This document shows positions 32,179-44,047 of a stretch of DNA of 64,000 nt, piece by piece. Made by a program: the position numbers and the translations under genes. The DNA is from Acholoe squamosa (Eukaryota; Annelida; Polychaeta; Phyllodocida; Polynoidae), in the NCBI GenBank assembly GCA_949317995.1, contig OX439050.1, forward strand, positions 53,693,777 to 53,757,776, given 5' to 3'. The notes under the pieces were generated by a model. The model did not search any database. It was not told the origin of the DNA and saw nothing but the letters and a program-made list of their open reading frames with translations. Each line of letters begins with the position of its first letter. Position 1 is the first letter of the stretch.

Positions 32179-32310
32179 GACCGGATGTACATTGAACTCA
32201 GCCTCCGCTTCCGGTGCCGCATTCTGGGAGTCCCCCTGGTGGTGAACTCTGTAAACTGGTATCCGCCTTTCTGCACATGCGCACTCTGACTGTTGGACAT
32301 GGCCATTAGG
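32179..32310. promoter_or_regulatory. composite ETS, ZNF143-, CTCF- and NRF1-like cluster
   Basis: In order: ACCGGATGT (32180-32188) and CTTCCGG (32208-32214), both ETS-type; GCATTCTGGGAGT (32219-32231), whose reverse complement is the strong ZNF143/Staf core ACTCCCAGAATGC; TCCCCCTGGTGG (32231-32242), whose reverse complement CCACCAGGGGGA is a CTCF core lacking only the final C; TGCACATGCGCA (32272-32283), one mismatch from the NRF1 palindrome; and ATGGCCATTAG (32299). ZNF143 and CTCF sites directly abut. This combination marks promoters or loop anchors in animals. A short frame starts at ATGG 32299 but ends after 18 codons. Confidence 0.5.
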
Positions 32311-32843
32311 ACCGAGGATGTTCACTCCTTGTTTCACACAATTACACAGATATAGGCCTACAATGTTACACAGTAAGACTTTTGTAGGTTATGCACGAAC
32401 CATGTTCAGTGTCTTATCAAATGACTGTCTTGCCTTAAAAATGAGTTTCGCTCTGTATAATGATAGGCAAATGCTCAGCTGCGGAAGGAATGCTCCACCT
32501 CCATCCTAGTCCCATTCAGTGTAACCTCCCTGGATCAAGTGAAGACGTTCAGTTTCACTCATAATTCCTTTTCACTCAATTGAGTTGATCTATGCCCCTT
32601 TAACATTGATATCAATTAGATATTCCATCCTGTCCTAACACATTATGCATGTGTTTGATGTGCATTATGATATCAATGCCAATAATCCGATGTTATATTG
32701 TGTGACGTCGTCTTGTTGATGCCATGTTTGATGTAAAAACCCTGAGTGATGTGTCCCTTGGTATTAAAGTGGACTGTTTGTAAGTACAAGCGTTCCCCAT
32801 GTGGAGGTCATGGTAGAGCTGAGATCAACACTAAACTCTCTTA
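32311..32843. other. unique DNA, nothing recognised
   Basis: A possible donor (ACAGTAAGAC, about 32369) lies shortly downstream of the motif cluster at 32179-32310. No coding exon is evident. Confidence 0.35.
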
Positions 32844-33087
32844 GGGCGTGGGCATTATTTATCAACAGGGGGGGGGGTGGTGGGTTTTCTCGTGGACGTG
32901 CACATTCTTTTATAGCCCCCTCCCCCTCCACGTCAGTCAAAATTTTTTCGTGCCCGTCTTCAATCTATAGTAGCGTGCAGGCTAAAAAGAGGGTTAATCT
33001 TTTAGCCCCCCCCCTCTCAAGAGAGGTCTGAAATTTTTAAGCCCCCCTGAACCCCCCCCCCCCTGTTGATAAATAATGACCCCTCCC
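32844..33087. mobile_element. TTA-flanked G/C-rich miniature element, copy 2
   Basis: Left GGGCGTGGGCATTATTTATC, right GATAAATAATGACCCCTCCC, flanked by TTA at 32841-32843 and 33088-33090. The interior shares GGTGGGTTTTCTCG, AAAATTTTTTCGTGCCCG, CTATAGTAGCGTG and CTAAAAAGAGGGTTAATC with the copy at 63791-64000. Confidence 0.88.
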
Positions 33088-33090
33088 TTA

Positions 33091-36000
33091 GTTGTCCTCT
33101 CTCAGTATATACAGTCAATTATAATAGTATGTTCAGACTTAAGGTGATGAAAATATGTATTTAGTGGTATTTCAGAGATTATACTTTTAAAGTGTGACTC
33201 CATTTTTTCCAGTACCCTTTTTTTGGGGAAAAAATACAAAAAGGACTCTGTAGGACTCCAGTCCCGTGTATAGGCCCCTGGAGGGCTATACATGTACATA
33301 GATAACACATCCTAAATCAACAAAATAAACCTTACCAATACATATACACACGCCCTAAAAGATCTCAGAATTCTAATAAAGGATGATTTCAATAGAATTT
33401 TGTTTTAGATTTTTCGATATGGATATCCTTTGGCGACTGCAGGATTAAACTTTAAAATGATGCTGGAAACTCATAACTAAACAAGGCATACAAAGACTTG
33501 GCAATGTGTTAAGCCTTTCTTATCTCTATCCTGGAGGCCACAGCCTATCCACTGAAGTGAAATAAGTTACTCCACACTAAATCATTTCTCACCATCTTAG
33601 CATACAAGCCATGATATTCACAAACTTAATGTATTCATGAACAAAGTATTATATCCTACAGATGTTCACTGAAGTTTCAGCTCAAGCTAAGGATCGGGTG
33701 ATATATAGGTTGAAAATATAGTGTTTATAAGTGTGGATTTGGCTGGTTATTTACGTTGGAACATTTTTACAAGTATCTCATGACGTCTCACTAAACGAGA
33801 CAGGTGGTTTTAGAGCCACTATTAAAGGTAAATCCGTCAGCTATAAAAAGTATAAGACTCCCTCGTGTTGAGAATAAAAACTAAACACAGGGTGTATCCC
33901 TCCCCCGTCACGACCCATGTCAACACAGGAAATAGGCCTTCTTATTTCCAATGTTTACCTTTATATCTCATCTTTTTATCTTTCCGTCCTGATCATCTCA
34001 GGAGGAGAGGGGGTGGTGATGATTTCTTTATGCTACTTCTCACATAGACTTATTAATGGGGTCAGGAGGGCTGTAATAATTAAGAAAAAGAATTTATGAG
34101 TGCTTTGATTTTTATTGCATTGTTAAATAAGCTACTGCCGAGTAGGGGGTAAGCTCCTATTCAGAAATAATTGATGCAAGAGATCTCAGCTATCCCCTAA
34201 TATATTGGTTATATCATAATTATATAGTTTCAAGTGTATTGGATACATCAACAGCCAACAATGTCTGGCAATAACTTCTTATTTAAGAAATTATAATAGA
34301 CCTGTAAGGCACTGACTCCTAACTCATTTACATTATAAAATATGTTGTATGAGCTGTGAAGAGAATCCTTTCCATGGGAGTACTTGATATAGATTTAAGT
34401 GTCGTGAGTCAGTGTTGAAATTAGTTGGAAGAGAGAAGATGGCGTAGTATTTATAACTTAATGATAGTATTCAACTTAAGTGCCATAATTAGAAAAGAAA
34501 GATGGCAGGGTGCCAATGGTTAGTAGGCAACAAGTACCCAGGAGAGATTGAAAGGTTAATTTCAGTAAAAAAAAAAGAAAAAAAGGCAAATAATGGGGAA
34601 TTATGAAAGGTCAAATATCAATGCAATTCCTAGTCAAAACACACTGCATGTATTTGAGATAGTCAGACAAAAGACACAAAAGACACATATGTGAATGTAC
34701 GCTTACACCTTGGGACGATTAGGCAGTATTAACTAATCACCATAGGCCCAAGACCCAGTTTTAGTAAATTAGAGTCAGGTTTATTACTTGTACGTGCTCA
34801 GAGGCAGAAACAATAGGTTCATGTTCTATTCCGTCCCTTTTCCATTATCACTTTGTATCTGTTCGCAAAGGGAGTGTTAGAGAACCTTGTTTGAAGTGTT
34901 GAAGGTTAAAGTTGGTATGCCTAACCACAAGTAGAAAGGTGGTCATTAGACTTGCACTATTCTCGTTAGGGAATTTTAAATTCCTAATTTACTATAACGC
35001 AATTAGCACCCCCTTCTTGAAGTCATCGCTTGTTGCGAGAGAGCCAAAAACTAATGCCCTTGGTGTTCTCTCGGTAGTTCCGCATTTAGACACTAGATGG
35101 AACTTTCAGCGACACATGCACCGACCCACATGTATATACTATATGGTGAGGTGAGAAGCAGAACATGTTAATCTATGGATCCCGCACAGATACCCATTTC
35201 TGCTTGCCTGGATCATCGTAATAAACGGGCCTGGCCCAATGTCGTACTGGGGGCTGTGTGCCAATGACGACATGCATTTTGGACCATTTTAAACCCCCCT
35301 GGGCCATACCCTACCTCCCCCTTCATCATGCTTTTATTAAAGAAATGAATAGGAGGCTTTGACCCTCTCCCCTGCTACATGACGTCATTTGTACACAATC
35401 CATTATAGATTTCTCTGGAGAATGAACCCGTTAAACATTTTGGTATAGCTGGTGAAAACAGAAAAGTGGGAGAGACATTCCCTGCCCCATGCCCCTGTAG
35501 GCCATCGATCCCTCTATATCCTAATTCTTCATGGACACAGACTGATTACGTATGACCTCAATTTGATCAATTTTGTCTCCAGACCCCATGACCAGAGTGA
35601 CCTCTGGTGAGTAACTCAATAACTAAAGCAAACACTGACGAGCCATTGTGAGAACCTTAGTGTGCGATAACCACTGAACGCTGTCAGCGCTAACTCAACA
35701 CAGCGCCAGATGCCCGACCAGTGGGAGGCAGCAGAACTAAAGAGATTATCTCTAATCCAGCCACGTGACCACCGTCTGGAACGCCGTGGTTTTAATCAAG
35801 CTGCAGATTCAGTTTGATGCTTACAGTATGAGTGATAAAAAACAGACACCCATAATTGTTTCTAACTAGAGTGAAAATGTACATATCTTTTGCGTCCCTG
35901 AAAAATCCTGACGTGACTTTCCTACAAAATTTGCAAACTTCCATAGTGTGGACCATATGTTTTTTTATTGATTGTAGGTGGCTCACTAATGCGACGCTCA

Positions 36001-37240
36001 GTAATAGCTAGGTTAGTATGGGGACTGAACTTACATGAAGTAAGGGATGAACATTTCAAATTAGAACATACCTGTAACTTCTTAGGGTGAGCGGCACGTC
36101 ACATCTGAAACAGAAAAAAAGAGCAATTAGTACAGATTTATGATGTATCAAAGCTTTCTCATAAAGAATTGGGATATCATGCACATGTACGAGTATATAC
36201 ATGTGCATATTATGCACTTCGCGTCTCATGGTTAGTTATCTATTTTGTCCCCAGTGGGCAGCACAGAGATCACGAGCGTCACGACCCCTCTCAGTACCGC
36301 CACCGTGTGGCAGAATATACACATAAACACGAATCCTGACCGACACTCGGCCTGGCAAGAACTAGCTGAAGAAGCTTACACTTTTAATGCATGGTAGTTT
36401 ACAGAAAAACATATTGGGGATCTGCAAGGCAAATAAAGATACACATTAGAAATGATAATATGCATTAAAGGAACCAAAGACCCATTCTAGGCGTTGCAGA
36501 TACTTTGTTTCCTGTAAACGTTATGATTTTTCATTTCCATATAGTATGTTCCTCCATGATAAATTCCAGTGTTAAAACCTTGAATTCTAATAAATAATTA
36601 TAAAAAAAAATAGTAATTTTTCACAAGTACAAGAAGGTGGCTATATCTATTAAGATGAAAGTTGATGGCACTGCACTGGGCGTATGACTGAAGAGAATGA
36701 AACAAGGGTGTGCCGGGAACAGGGAGGGTCCCAGACCACGAGGTAGATGTATATATATAAAGTTAAGAGGTTGACTTCCTCCAGGGTTAACTGGACATAG
36801 CCACCTTGACCACACCCGTCTCATTACTATTCTTAATCTGTGCCAGATCCAAAATTCTGACAATGCCAGAATTAGCAAGTATCGTAATCCCCCGAATACA
36901 GGACACCCCTCGTGTGCTAGACGCATCCCTTTAACTTGAGAAAATCAAAATACACTCCAAGCATCTGAGTCTAGATTTTTAGTGGTTTAATACTAACCTA
37001 GTCTAAAATACCCTCGGTTATAAGACGCACCTCCATATTGGGACAAGCATCACCCTATGTGGGGAAACATAAGTTAATTGTCCATTCTGATTCAGTGGGA
37101 CAAACGTCATCATCATGCAACAGTTGACCATCATCTTCCCATAGATCATTTACATTCTTATTTGGTGGTTTGAAATTGTGGTCGATATCTACGCATGTAG
37201 AATGGAGTCTCTCTACTTCCAGGTTTTATCCTGACACAAA
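33091..37240. other. long unique stretch, almost nothing recognised
   Basis: About 4 kb without clear repeats. A perfect TGACGTCA lies at 35380-35387. A fragment of the TTATAAGACGCACC repeat lies at about 37018-37068. ATTATCTCTAATCC, a GATA plus TAATCC pair, lies near 35746. An oligo-A tract is at about 36602. None of the 60-101-codon frames has a recognisable domain. This could be intron or intergenic. Confidence 0.4.
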
Positions 37241-37244
37241 ATAG

Positions 37245-37310
37245 CCAGGGGCATCTGTAATTAATCTCCTCATTTGCATAATCAATGCAGATTGTCTTAT
37301 TATGCAAAGT
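37245..37310. promoter_or_regulatory. paired octamer-like (POU) sites
   Basis: GTAATTAATCTCC is followed by CTCATTTGCATAATCAATGC (exact ATTTGCAT octamer) and 20 bp later by TTATTATGCAAAGTGG (ATGCAAAG) in the opposite orientation. It could be a POU-dependent enhancer or chance in AT-rich DNA. Confidence 0.25.
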
Positions 37311-37561
37311 GGATCCCATGCCTTGAAATAACTATCTAAGTACTGAATAACTAAGTGCTGACGGTGTCTTAGATGGAAGGACAATGTTTTGTACGTTAAT
37401 TGCATAATTCCGTTTGTCATGTAAGGATAAAAGGGAACAAATCCAATCTGCTATCCAAAAGATAGAACTGTTCTTCTGCGTTTCAAATTCAACCGTATGA
37501 AAGGCCATATAAGATGAGTTTTTCAGGACTGTATAACTTTTCTAGGTTCATGGCTATATAT

Positions 37562-37942
37562 CGTCACGATGCACCAATATAGTGCTGTCGCGGCTACTTA
37601 CCAGCACTGCATTGGTGCATCACATCAACCTCAGGGACGGATCCAGGGGGGGGCTAGGGGGCACGTGCCCCCCTAGACCCCCTGAAATTGGGCCAGGCTA
37701 TGAGTCTTAACTATAGGAAACGTGGCCGAAAAACCTGCTTGTGCCCCCACTAGACCAAAATTCTTGGCTGTGCCCCCCCCCTAGATCACCCCTTCTGGAT
37801 CCGCCCCTGAACCTTTCTAGTCAAGTGTATGGACCCTGAAGGATCACCATGATATACGACTAAAGCCCCGGGGAGTGCTAAATGCACGCACAATGTTGCT
37901 GGTCACACATACTGATTAAAATATTATGCAGCCCTTAAAGGG
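37562..37942. mobile_element. TTAA miniature element interrupted by a CGGATCCAG element
   Basis: Left half: TCACGATGCACCAATATAG, GTGCTGTCGCGGC...CCAGCACTGCATTGG, TGCATCACATCAACC. Right half resumes after 37809 and ends CAGCCCTTAAAGGG then TTAA (37943-37946). The intervening 178 bp belongs to a different element, so the order of events is TTAA element first. Confidence 0.65.
37632..37809. mobile_element. CAGGG(A/G)CGGATCC TIR element (nested)
   Basis: It starts CAGGGACGGATCCAGGGGGG and ends CTTCTGGATCCGCCCCTG, with palindromic GGGGGCACGTGCCCCCCTAG next to the left end. AACCT occurs on both sides (37627-37631 and 37810-37814), a possible 5-bp target duplication. CAGGG termini are typical of hAT-type elements (which usually make 8-bp duplications), so the assignment is tentative. 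Partial relatives lie at 43894-44047 and 28385-28492. Confidence 0.8.
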
Positions 37943-38141
37943 TTAAAATTGAGAAAGCACAGGTGAGTTTCACCCTCATACAGATACATGTTGGGCCCTA
38001 TCAGTCATCTACCTGAGTGGACAGGTGAGGGCAGTACAGGTGGGGGATTGGTATTTAAATTACACAGGTGTGCATAGGTAAGACCCACACCACCCTGATA
38101 TCTATCTCACCCCCCAGGTCACCTCCTTGTCTGACCTTTAA

Positions 38142-38391
38142 CCCTTTAAGGGCTGCTAATGCAGGAGTGCATCATACCCATTGGTCATCATGATGCATCA
38201 ATAAAGTGCTGGCATGACTGCTCACCATCACTTCTTTGGAGCATCATGGTGACCCATTGGGAGTGTATTAATCCCATAGAGTCAGAATGATGCTTGAATA
38301 TAGCCCTGGTGAGTTACTCTCCAGGGCTGCATTCATGCATCATGACGACCAATGGGCATGATGCATGAATGCACCAACGGTACTTAAAGGG
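38142..38391. mobile_element. TTAA miniature element, well-preserved copy
   Basis: TTAA at 38138-38141 then CCCTTTAAGGGCTGCTAAT; right end ACGGTACTTAAAGGG then TTAG. Both hairpin modules are present: AAAGTGCTGGCATGACTGCT with ATCACTTCTTTGG, and TATAGCCCTGGTGAG/TTA/CTCTCCAGGGCTGCATTC, followed by GCATCATGACGACCAATGGG. Confidence 0.82.
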
Positions 38392-38667
38392 TTAGATTGC
38401 CTCAAAGTTACCATGGCAACCATCATGTTGTTGACTTCACTGTAGGGGGTAGAGTGGAAACCTAACCAAGTAGCAGGTTTTAGGTCACTGGACCATGACT
38501 GAGTTTTGACCTCTAACCTGTGGTAGTTCATGTTGGTGACCTTGAGGCACGAGGGGCAATGTGGGATCTATCATGTTAATATTTGTCTATACTTTCTAAA
38601 GAACCTACTTTTTTGTAAGCCAACATTAGGGTAAAGATCATTAGGATAAAGATAGTTGTGAGGCCTA

Positions 38668-38892
38668 CACTGTAAAAGAATAACTGTTGAATCTACCAGG
38701 GGTCCTCATTACAAAACTGAACAGTGGATTGCCGTAACTAAAAAACATTGAACCAGTGTAGTCTTTACAAGATGCCCCAGGTGGCAGTATGGTGATACAC
38801 AAATGTACAAGTGATCTTTGTGAAAATAATTGTGGATCTCTGGCAATTTTGCAACAAGGAATTTGCCAATATTACGGCGACATTTTACAGTG
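38668..38892 (+). mobile_element. 230-bp CACTGTAAAAGAA miniature element, copy 5
   Basis: CACTGTAAAAGAATAACTG after TA; end CGACATTTTACAGTG then TA. Internal words: TTGAATCTACCAGGGGTCC, AAAACTGAACAGTGGATTGC, GCCCCAGGTGGCAGTATGG, GTGATCTTTGTGAAAATAAT, GTGGATCTCTGGCAATTTTG. Confidence 0.92.
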
Positions 38893-38904
38893 TAAAAAGA
38901 CCTC

Positions 38905-39060
38905 GGTCTGTTTCTGTCAGTGTCTCTCTGTCTCATGCTATTTACCTGGTTGTCTCTGTCACTGTCTCTCTGTCTCTGGCTAGCTATCTGGTTGTCTCTG
39001 TCAATGTCTTTCTGTCTCTTGCTATCTGGTGGTCTCTGTCTGTCTCTAGCTGCATCTCAC
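38905..39060. repeat. CTGT/TCTC-rich imperfect tandem repeat
   Basis: Units of the form GTCTCTCTGTCTC...GCTATCTGGTTGTCTCTGTCA recur three times with period about 43-50 and small indels. It follows within 15 bp of the miniature element at 38668-38892. Confidence 0.75.
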
Positions 39061-39331
39061 GTTTAGTAATACCCCACCCCCCCCCCCCCCTTGCAACTTG
39101 TCCGTCATTGGGTTCCTGCCTACAGACTTTGCTGGACAGCTTTCAAAAGTGCATTACAACCAGATTACAAGAATAAATATAACGCATCCAGGGTCTCACT
39201 ATTTCTTGTCCGGCGGGCTCGCGCACAGTGACTATTTCATTTTGGTCATAAAATAGATATGCAGCGAGATAAACAATTACACAGAAGGACTAATAACAAA
39301 CGGTCTAGGCACTTGTCTGAGTGTTTATCAA

Positions 39332-39582
39332 CCATTTGAGGGCCGCTGATGTATTCATGCATCATGCCCATTAGTCGGCATGATGCACCAATGAAGTGCC
39401 GGCCAGACTGTTCACCAGCACTTCAGTTGAGCATCATGCCGACTCTCCGGGGTTGATACATATACTCCCAGAGAATTGGCATGATGCACCAATAAAATGC
39501 TGCTGAGTACACAGTCTCGCCAGCACTCCATTGGTGCATCATGATGACCAATGGGCATGATGCATCATTGACCCTCAAAGGG
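39332..39582. mobile_element. TTAA miniature element, two hairpin modules
   Basis: Left CCATTTGAGGGCCGCTGATG; right TGACCCTCAAAGGG then TTAA (39583-39586). Inside: CCAATGAAGTGCCGGCCAG with CACCAGCACTTCAGTTG, GCCGACTCTCCGGGG and a second module CCAATAAAATGCTGCTGAG with CTCGCCAGCACTCCATTGG. Confidence 0.8.
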
Positions 39583-41320
39583 TTAACACAGAAGTCACGC
39601 CTCAACCTCTAAATGTCAAATCTCCACTATTAGTTCAAATAATGACAAGAAACAGTAATTACTGATTAATCACCTTCTAAATAGCCTCAATATCTACAAT
39701 CCAAATATCATTTCAGGTTCTTTGTTTTCTTTAACATTTGGAAGACGTTTTCGCGCCTAGCAATATGAAAAAGCAAGAGGTAAGTACATTTCCGAAACAC
39801 AGGTATAAATTCATCATATTTCTATATATGTTTTTCTGAATTACTTTAATGCTGTATTTTTGGCATATGTGAGATATTATTGTTCTAGCAGTTAGGACCT
39901 CGTGTACTAAATAGTATGTGCTGGATATATGCTGGTGGCAATAAATATGGGACCTCCTTATCCAGTTTCCCAGGTCTCATAGCCCAACCTCTCCCAGCAA
40001 AAGAAAGAATAAAATGAAATAAAAAGTTCAGGTTCATTTATCTCAGTATGTCGATACACAGCGCAGACAGTGTGCGTGTATACCATGAATACTTATATCC
40101 AGTGCTTGTATGTGCGTGCTATTATAATTACAAATCAAATTCGTCATGAAAGAATGGTGCATGTTTATATGTTAGTATGCATGCATTGTCATTCTTCCTG
40201 AACACGTCTTTACATGTGTATATTCCAAACAGACTAGGTAAAGGAATGGTAATTATATGATTATATTTTCATATTCTTACTTTCAATGCGCTGTTCATTT
40301 GTATATTGACCTTTACCTTCATATGATTGTGCACAACTATGCATTTGAATTTAATCGAATCCATGTATATTGGGGACACAGTCAGTAAAGGGTTAAAGGA
40401 GATCAAAATGCCCTTATAACATGGATACCTGAGGCCATATACTGCACACAATCACTCCTTTCACAATACTTGAGGGCCACATAGGGGTAGACCCACATAA
40501 ATACCCCACCTCTCCACTCTCACCCCACACTCAATCCCAGGTTACCCCAGGTAACTCCTGGATAAAACCTAACCCCTTAAGAACCACATAGCACATTGAT
40601 ACTCTATGCAGACCTTAAAGGGTAAATGCGTCTCTAAAATATCTAAGTTGCTTCATTATCAGATTGGGAGAACAAATTCTCTCTTATTTGAAGTAGAGGA
40701 GCTTCCATTTCCAAAAGTTATGTAAATAAAATTCACATAAATCATTTAGAGGCTTGGGCTCTGTATGACACAAGTATTCATCAATGTAGTGACATTGAAT
40801 TTGAACCAGGCAGTGGACAGTATACCTTGGGTAATGCTGAAACACATCTGACTTTCCCATAGCCTGAGGTGAACAGGTAACTGACATGTAATCACTCTTT
40901 GGTGAGACAGGAACTTCTCATGTTGAATCTCAGGTATGCTGAACACTACTGCCTTCTGAGACTCCTAAACACAGGTTTTAGTTCCTGGAATGTACCAGCT
41001 CTTCCCTGGCCGTTTCAAGTGGTTTTATTTTACATGTTTGCAGTAAGTGACTAGAAAATGATAGGTCCCCACAGGTGAAGGTTGCTTAGGTCCTAAGATT
41101 CAATTGAGATCAATAGTGGTGGGAAGGCTACCCACATGCATGAAGGGCAGATTATTTTTTCAAACACTGTAGTCAATATGACAGCTATGACCACTTTCTG
41201 GCTAATGATGTCTGTCGTTTCCCTTGTTTATAAAGTTGTGACCTACTTTCCTATAATTTCCCAAAATCATTCAACAAGAGCTCATATTGCAAAACACCCC
41301 TGCCCCCCCCCATAAAACAT
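39583..41320. other. mostly unique DNA
   Basis: A very short TTAA-family remnant (AACCCCTTAAGAACCAC through GCAGACCTTAAAGGG) lies at 40571-40622. CAGGTTACCCCAGGTAACTC near 40537 is an imperfect palindrome. No exon was recognised. Confidence 0.4.
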
Positions 41321-41326
41321 AAGGAA

Positions 41327-41961
41327 TTGAAATACATAAGAGAAGCAAATAAGGTTGGTAATGTTTGCCCTTACTTCTTGATTATGAATTCTAAAGCGGT
41401 CTCATTGCCAAAGTATGAGGAACAAAGAAGTGTCGAACAGATGAAGGAAGAAATGATGGAAAGTGAAATAGATACACACACAAAACATTTCATGATTGAT
41501 GCTTTCGATTAAACACAGCAGCATTACACTTCCCCTTTTCTATGACAGACACAAGCAGCAAGCCCTCCCCCCCCCAAAAAAAAAAAAAAAGAAGAAGAGA
41601 CAGAAAGAATAACAAAAACTTGAGAGTGTCACATACACCTTTAGACCAGCATCTCTACAATACAGCAAAGAGAAACAACTGTACTACCACAATGACAAAG
41701 GCAATACAAAAATCACAAACTCCTGTGAGATCAAATGAAACGGAGACATGCAAGAGTAGTTGGAAATTAGCCTTTTACACGCAATACCCAGAACTCATGA
41801 GGGGCATCTACAACAATGGGGAGTCTCATAAGATCATAAAACACCACTGGAAAAGACTTGAAGTAGAATACAAAGGATTTCCACGAGACATGAATCCAGT
41901 TTACATCTCCCCATGGGCCCACATACCTGTAGTGTCTAATTTACAATGTATTCAGGAATAG
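41327..41961 (+). other. two adjacent protein-like frames, unproven coding
   Basis: The first frame (41327-41512, 61 codons) is highly charged, rich in Glu, Lys and Met, and could form a helix around residues 30-48. The second (41542-41961, 139 codons) starts with a Lys/Arg run that is simply a genomic C-run plus poly-A tract. Its last 75 residues (from about residue 66) have the spacing YPEL...SHKIIKHHWKRLEVEYKGF, faintly like helices of an HMG box (tryptophan, then Lys/Arg-Leu, then Glu-x-Lys). The two frames are in different phases. No promoter or splice sites were assigned. It may be a decayed gene or transposon relic, or chance. Confidence 0.2.
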
Positions 41962-43256
41962 ATTTACTGCAGTCAATGCTTAATGCTACCACTGTGGTGC
42001 CTCCATGGGTTTTCACTAAGGTATGGGAATGGCCAGTTTTTGGTATTCCTGGTGAGAGGACTCTAGGGAGACTAGTCAAGTGTAAAACTGATTAATGTGG
42101 TCTTAGGGTGCAGAATCAATAGTTTTTACCCTAATCTGCTTGCCGTTATTTGGTCTTGTTATTAGCTAGATTCAGTTTGTCATTATAACAGACTGTGGAT
42201 TAATTAGAACCTCTGGTAGTTGTAAATCGGATTCGGCCCCCACCATGATAGATAAAACTGCTTGCTCGAGTCTGTATTTCCTAAATGGGGAAACACCCTT
42301 TTGATGTGAGTCTTAAATGTTGTTCAGATCTATTGGATAATGAAAGTTGATTCTAATTCCCTGTACAACCCTATGGAATTTGCAAAGAGCAACTAAATCG
42401 GCCTGCGTTTATGTTGGATTCATACCTTCCAGATTCTCCTTCTAAAGATTGTTTGTGTCCTAAAGCTGTTGAATTTATCATTATTATTAAATATCATGAA
42501 AATGATAAAAATACTAGAGAGTAAAGAATAGAATGAATTGTAGCCATTATGCTATATGTAGCATATGTTTAGTGAGTGTTAGATATAGGTGTTAGTACAC
42601 AGATTGTAAGAGCACTTTTACAACCACAACAAGTCCACATCAAACACTGAGAGTCCCAATACACATACTTCTACATGTTAAGGTCAGGTAAGAGAAGGGC
42701 CATAGTCCCAATTCAACCCTTACACATTGTGGTCATTGGCAAATAGACCAAAACCCACAAACTACAATGCACTACAGTACTAGACTGTGGCCGTGTTCGA
42801 CAGCCAATGTTCATATTAGGGGATTGACATGTAGGTTGGTTTGAACTGTGAATTAGTGCCCCCCCCCCCATTGGCGGTATGGATGGGGGTGGGGGTAGTC
42901 AAGAGATGATACAAAGGTGTATGGAAAGCTAAAATGTTTAGCAATACTCATAGGTAGATTGTCTGCAACTCCCTCCTGGTGGACTAGGAAAGGTGGTCAA
43001 CCAGAAACACATAATAGTTTTGCTTGATTTACCATTTATCAGAGTTATGCAACTCAATGCCTGACATATGATAATTCAATCAAAATAATTCAGGTAGACC
43101 AAGGGCTGGCATCAAACACAGCCAACTCACATTTAAACACTCAAAACAAGCAGTGTGTAATAAGAATGTGCTAAAATGTGCATGTTGAGTGTTCCCAAAC
43201 AAACCTCAAAGGCAGCATAAAAACATGCCACAAACTCACACCGGGTGTAGTTGTGC
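41962..43256. other. unique DNA, nothing recognised
   Basis: A C-run lies near 42860-42869 and a GGGGGTGGGGG tract follows. No repeats or exons recognised. Confidence 0.4.
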
Positions 43257-43260
43257 TTAA

Positions 43261-43398
43261 CCACTTAAGGCCTAGTAATGCTTTAATGCATCGTGACGAC
43301 CCTACGAGGTTGATGCACTGCCAAAGCAGACTCACCAGCACTTCATTGGTGCATCATGCCGACAAATGGGATTGGTGCACTACTGTATCATTCGTGAT
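43261..43398. mobile_element. TTAA miniature element, short copy
   Basis: TTAA at 43257-43260 then CCACTTAAGGCCTAGTAATG, CATCGTGACGACCCTACG, CAGACTCACCAGCACTTCATTGG and CATCATGCCGACAAATGGG. The right terminus is lost. Confidence 0.6.
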
Positions 43399-43734
43399 TT
43401 GATATCTCAGGACAAACTATGTAACTGAACACACGGAAAAATGACAGTTTTGATTTATTGAAATTTAGGGCTTGCAGGCAAAGAAATGAAATAAAATGAA
43501 TAAATAAAAGAAGAAAACAAAGAGAGAAAGAACGAAAGAAAGGGAGATATAGCACTTTTTGTTTTACTGCGCAGGTCGATAGCCATTTGTAGTAAACCTG
43601 TGCTGCCAGTAAAAGTGGTGAAGTTGACGGGTAACGAGTAGCCCCAGGCAGAACCTTACTCTCACCTTCCTACATGTAGTCTCTTCCTCTGTGACACCTG
43701 TACATGGGTTTAGCTCTCAGTCTGGGCAGCAGAG

Positions 43735-44047
43735 TGATTTAATGCCCATTGGCCGTCATACCCATGTATATCATGCGTCATGCTGCCATATAGGCTTCAT
43801 GCACACTGGAAAAGCTGGCATGATGCATAAATGCAGCAATGGGAAGTTTCTTACAAGGTATACATGTATTTATATACATAATAACAAAGGATGCAGGGGC
43901 GGATCCAGAGGGGATGGTCTAGGGGGGGGGCGCCAAGGAAAATTTGGTCTGGGGCGGGCACATCCAGGGTTCGCAACTACAATTCCTATAGTTAAGAGTT
44001 TAACCAAGGCCCATTTTCAGGGGGTCTAGGGGGGCACGTGCCCCCCA
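43735..44047. mobile_element. TTAA-family vestige followed by a partial CAGGGGCGGATCC element
   Basis: TGCCCATTGGCCGTCATAC, TCATGCGTCATGCTGCC and GGCATGATGCATAAATGCAG (43742-43850) are TTAA-family words. CAGGGGCGGATCCAGAGGGG starts at 43894 and runs through GGGGCGGGCACATCCAGGG, CTATAGTTAAGAGTTTAACC to GGGGGGCACGTGCCCCCCAG. The right TIR of this CGGATCC element is missing. Confidence 0.6.

Noticed and set aside
36621..36926. 101-codon minus-strand frame
   Set aside because: The composition looks like translated non-coding DNA. No domain, no splice or promoter context.
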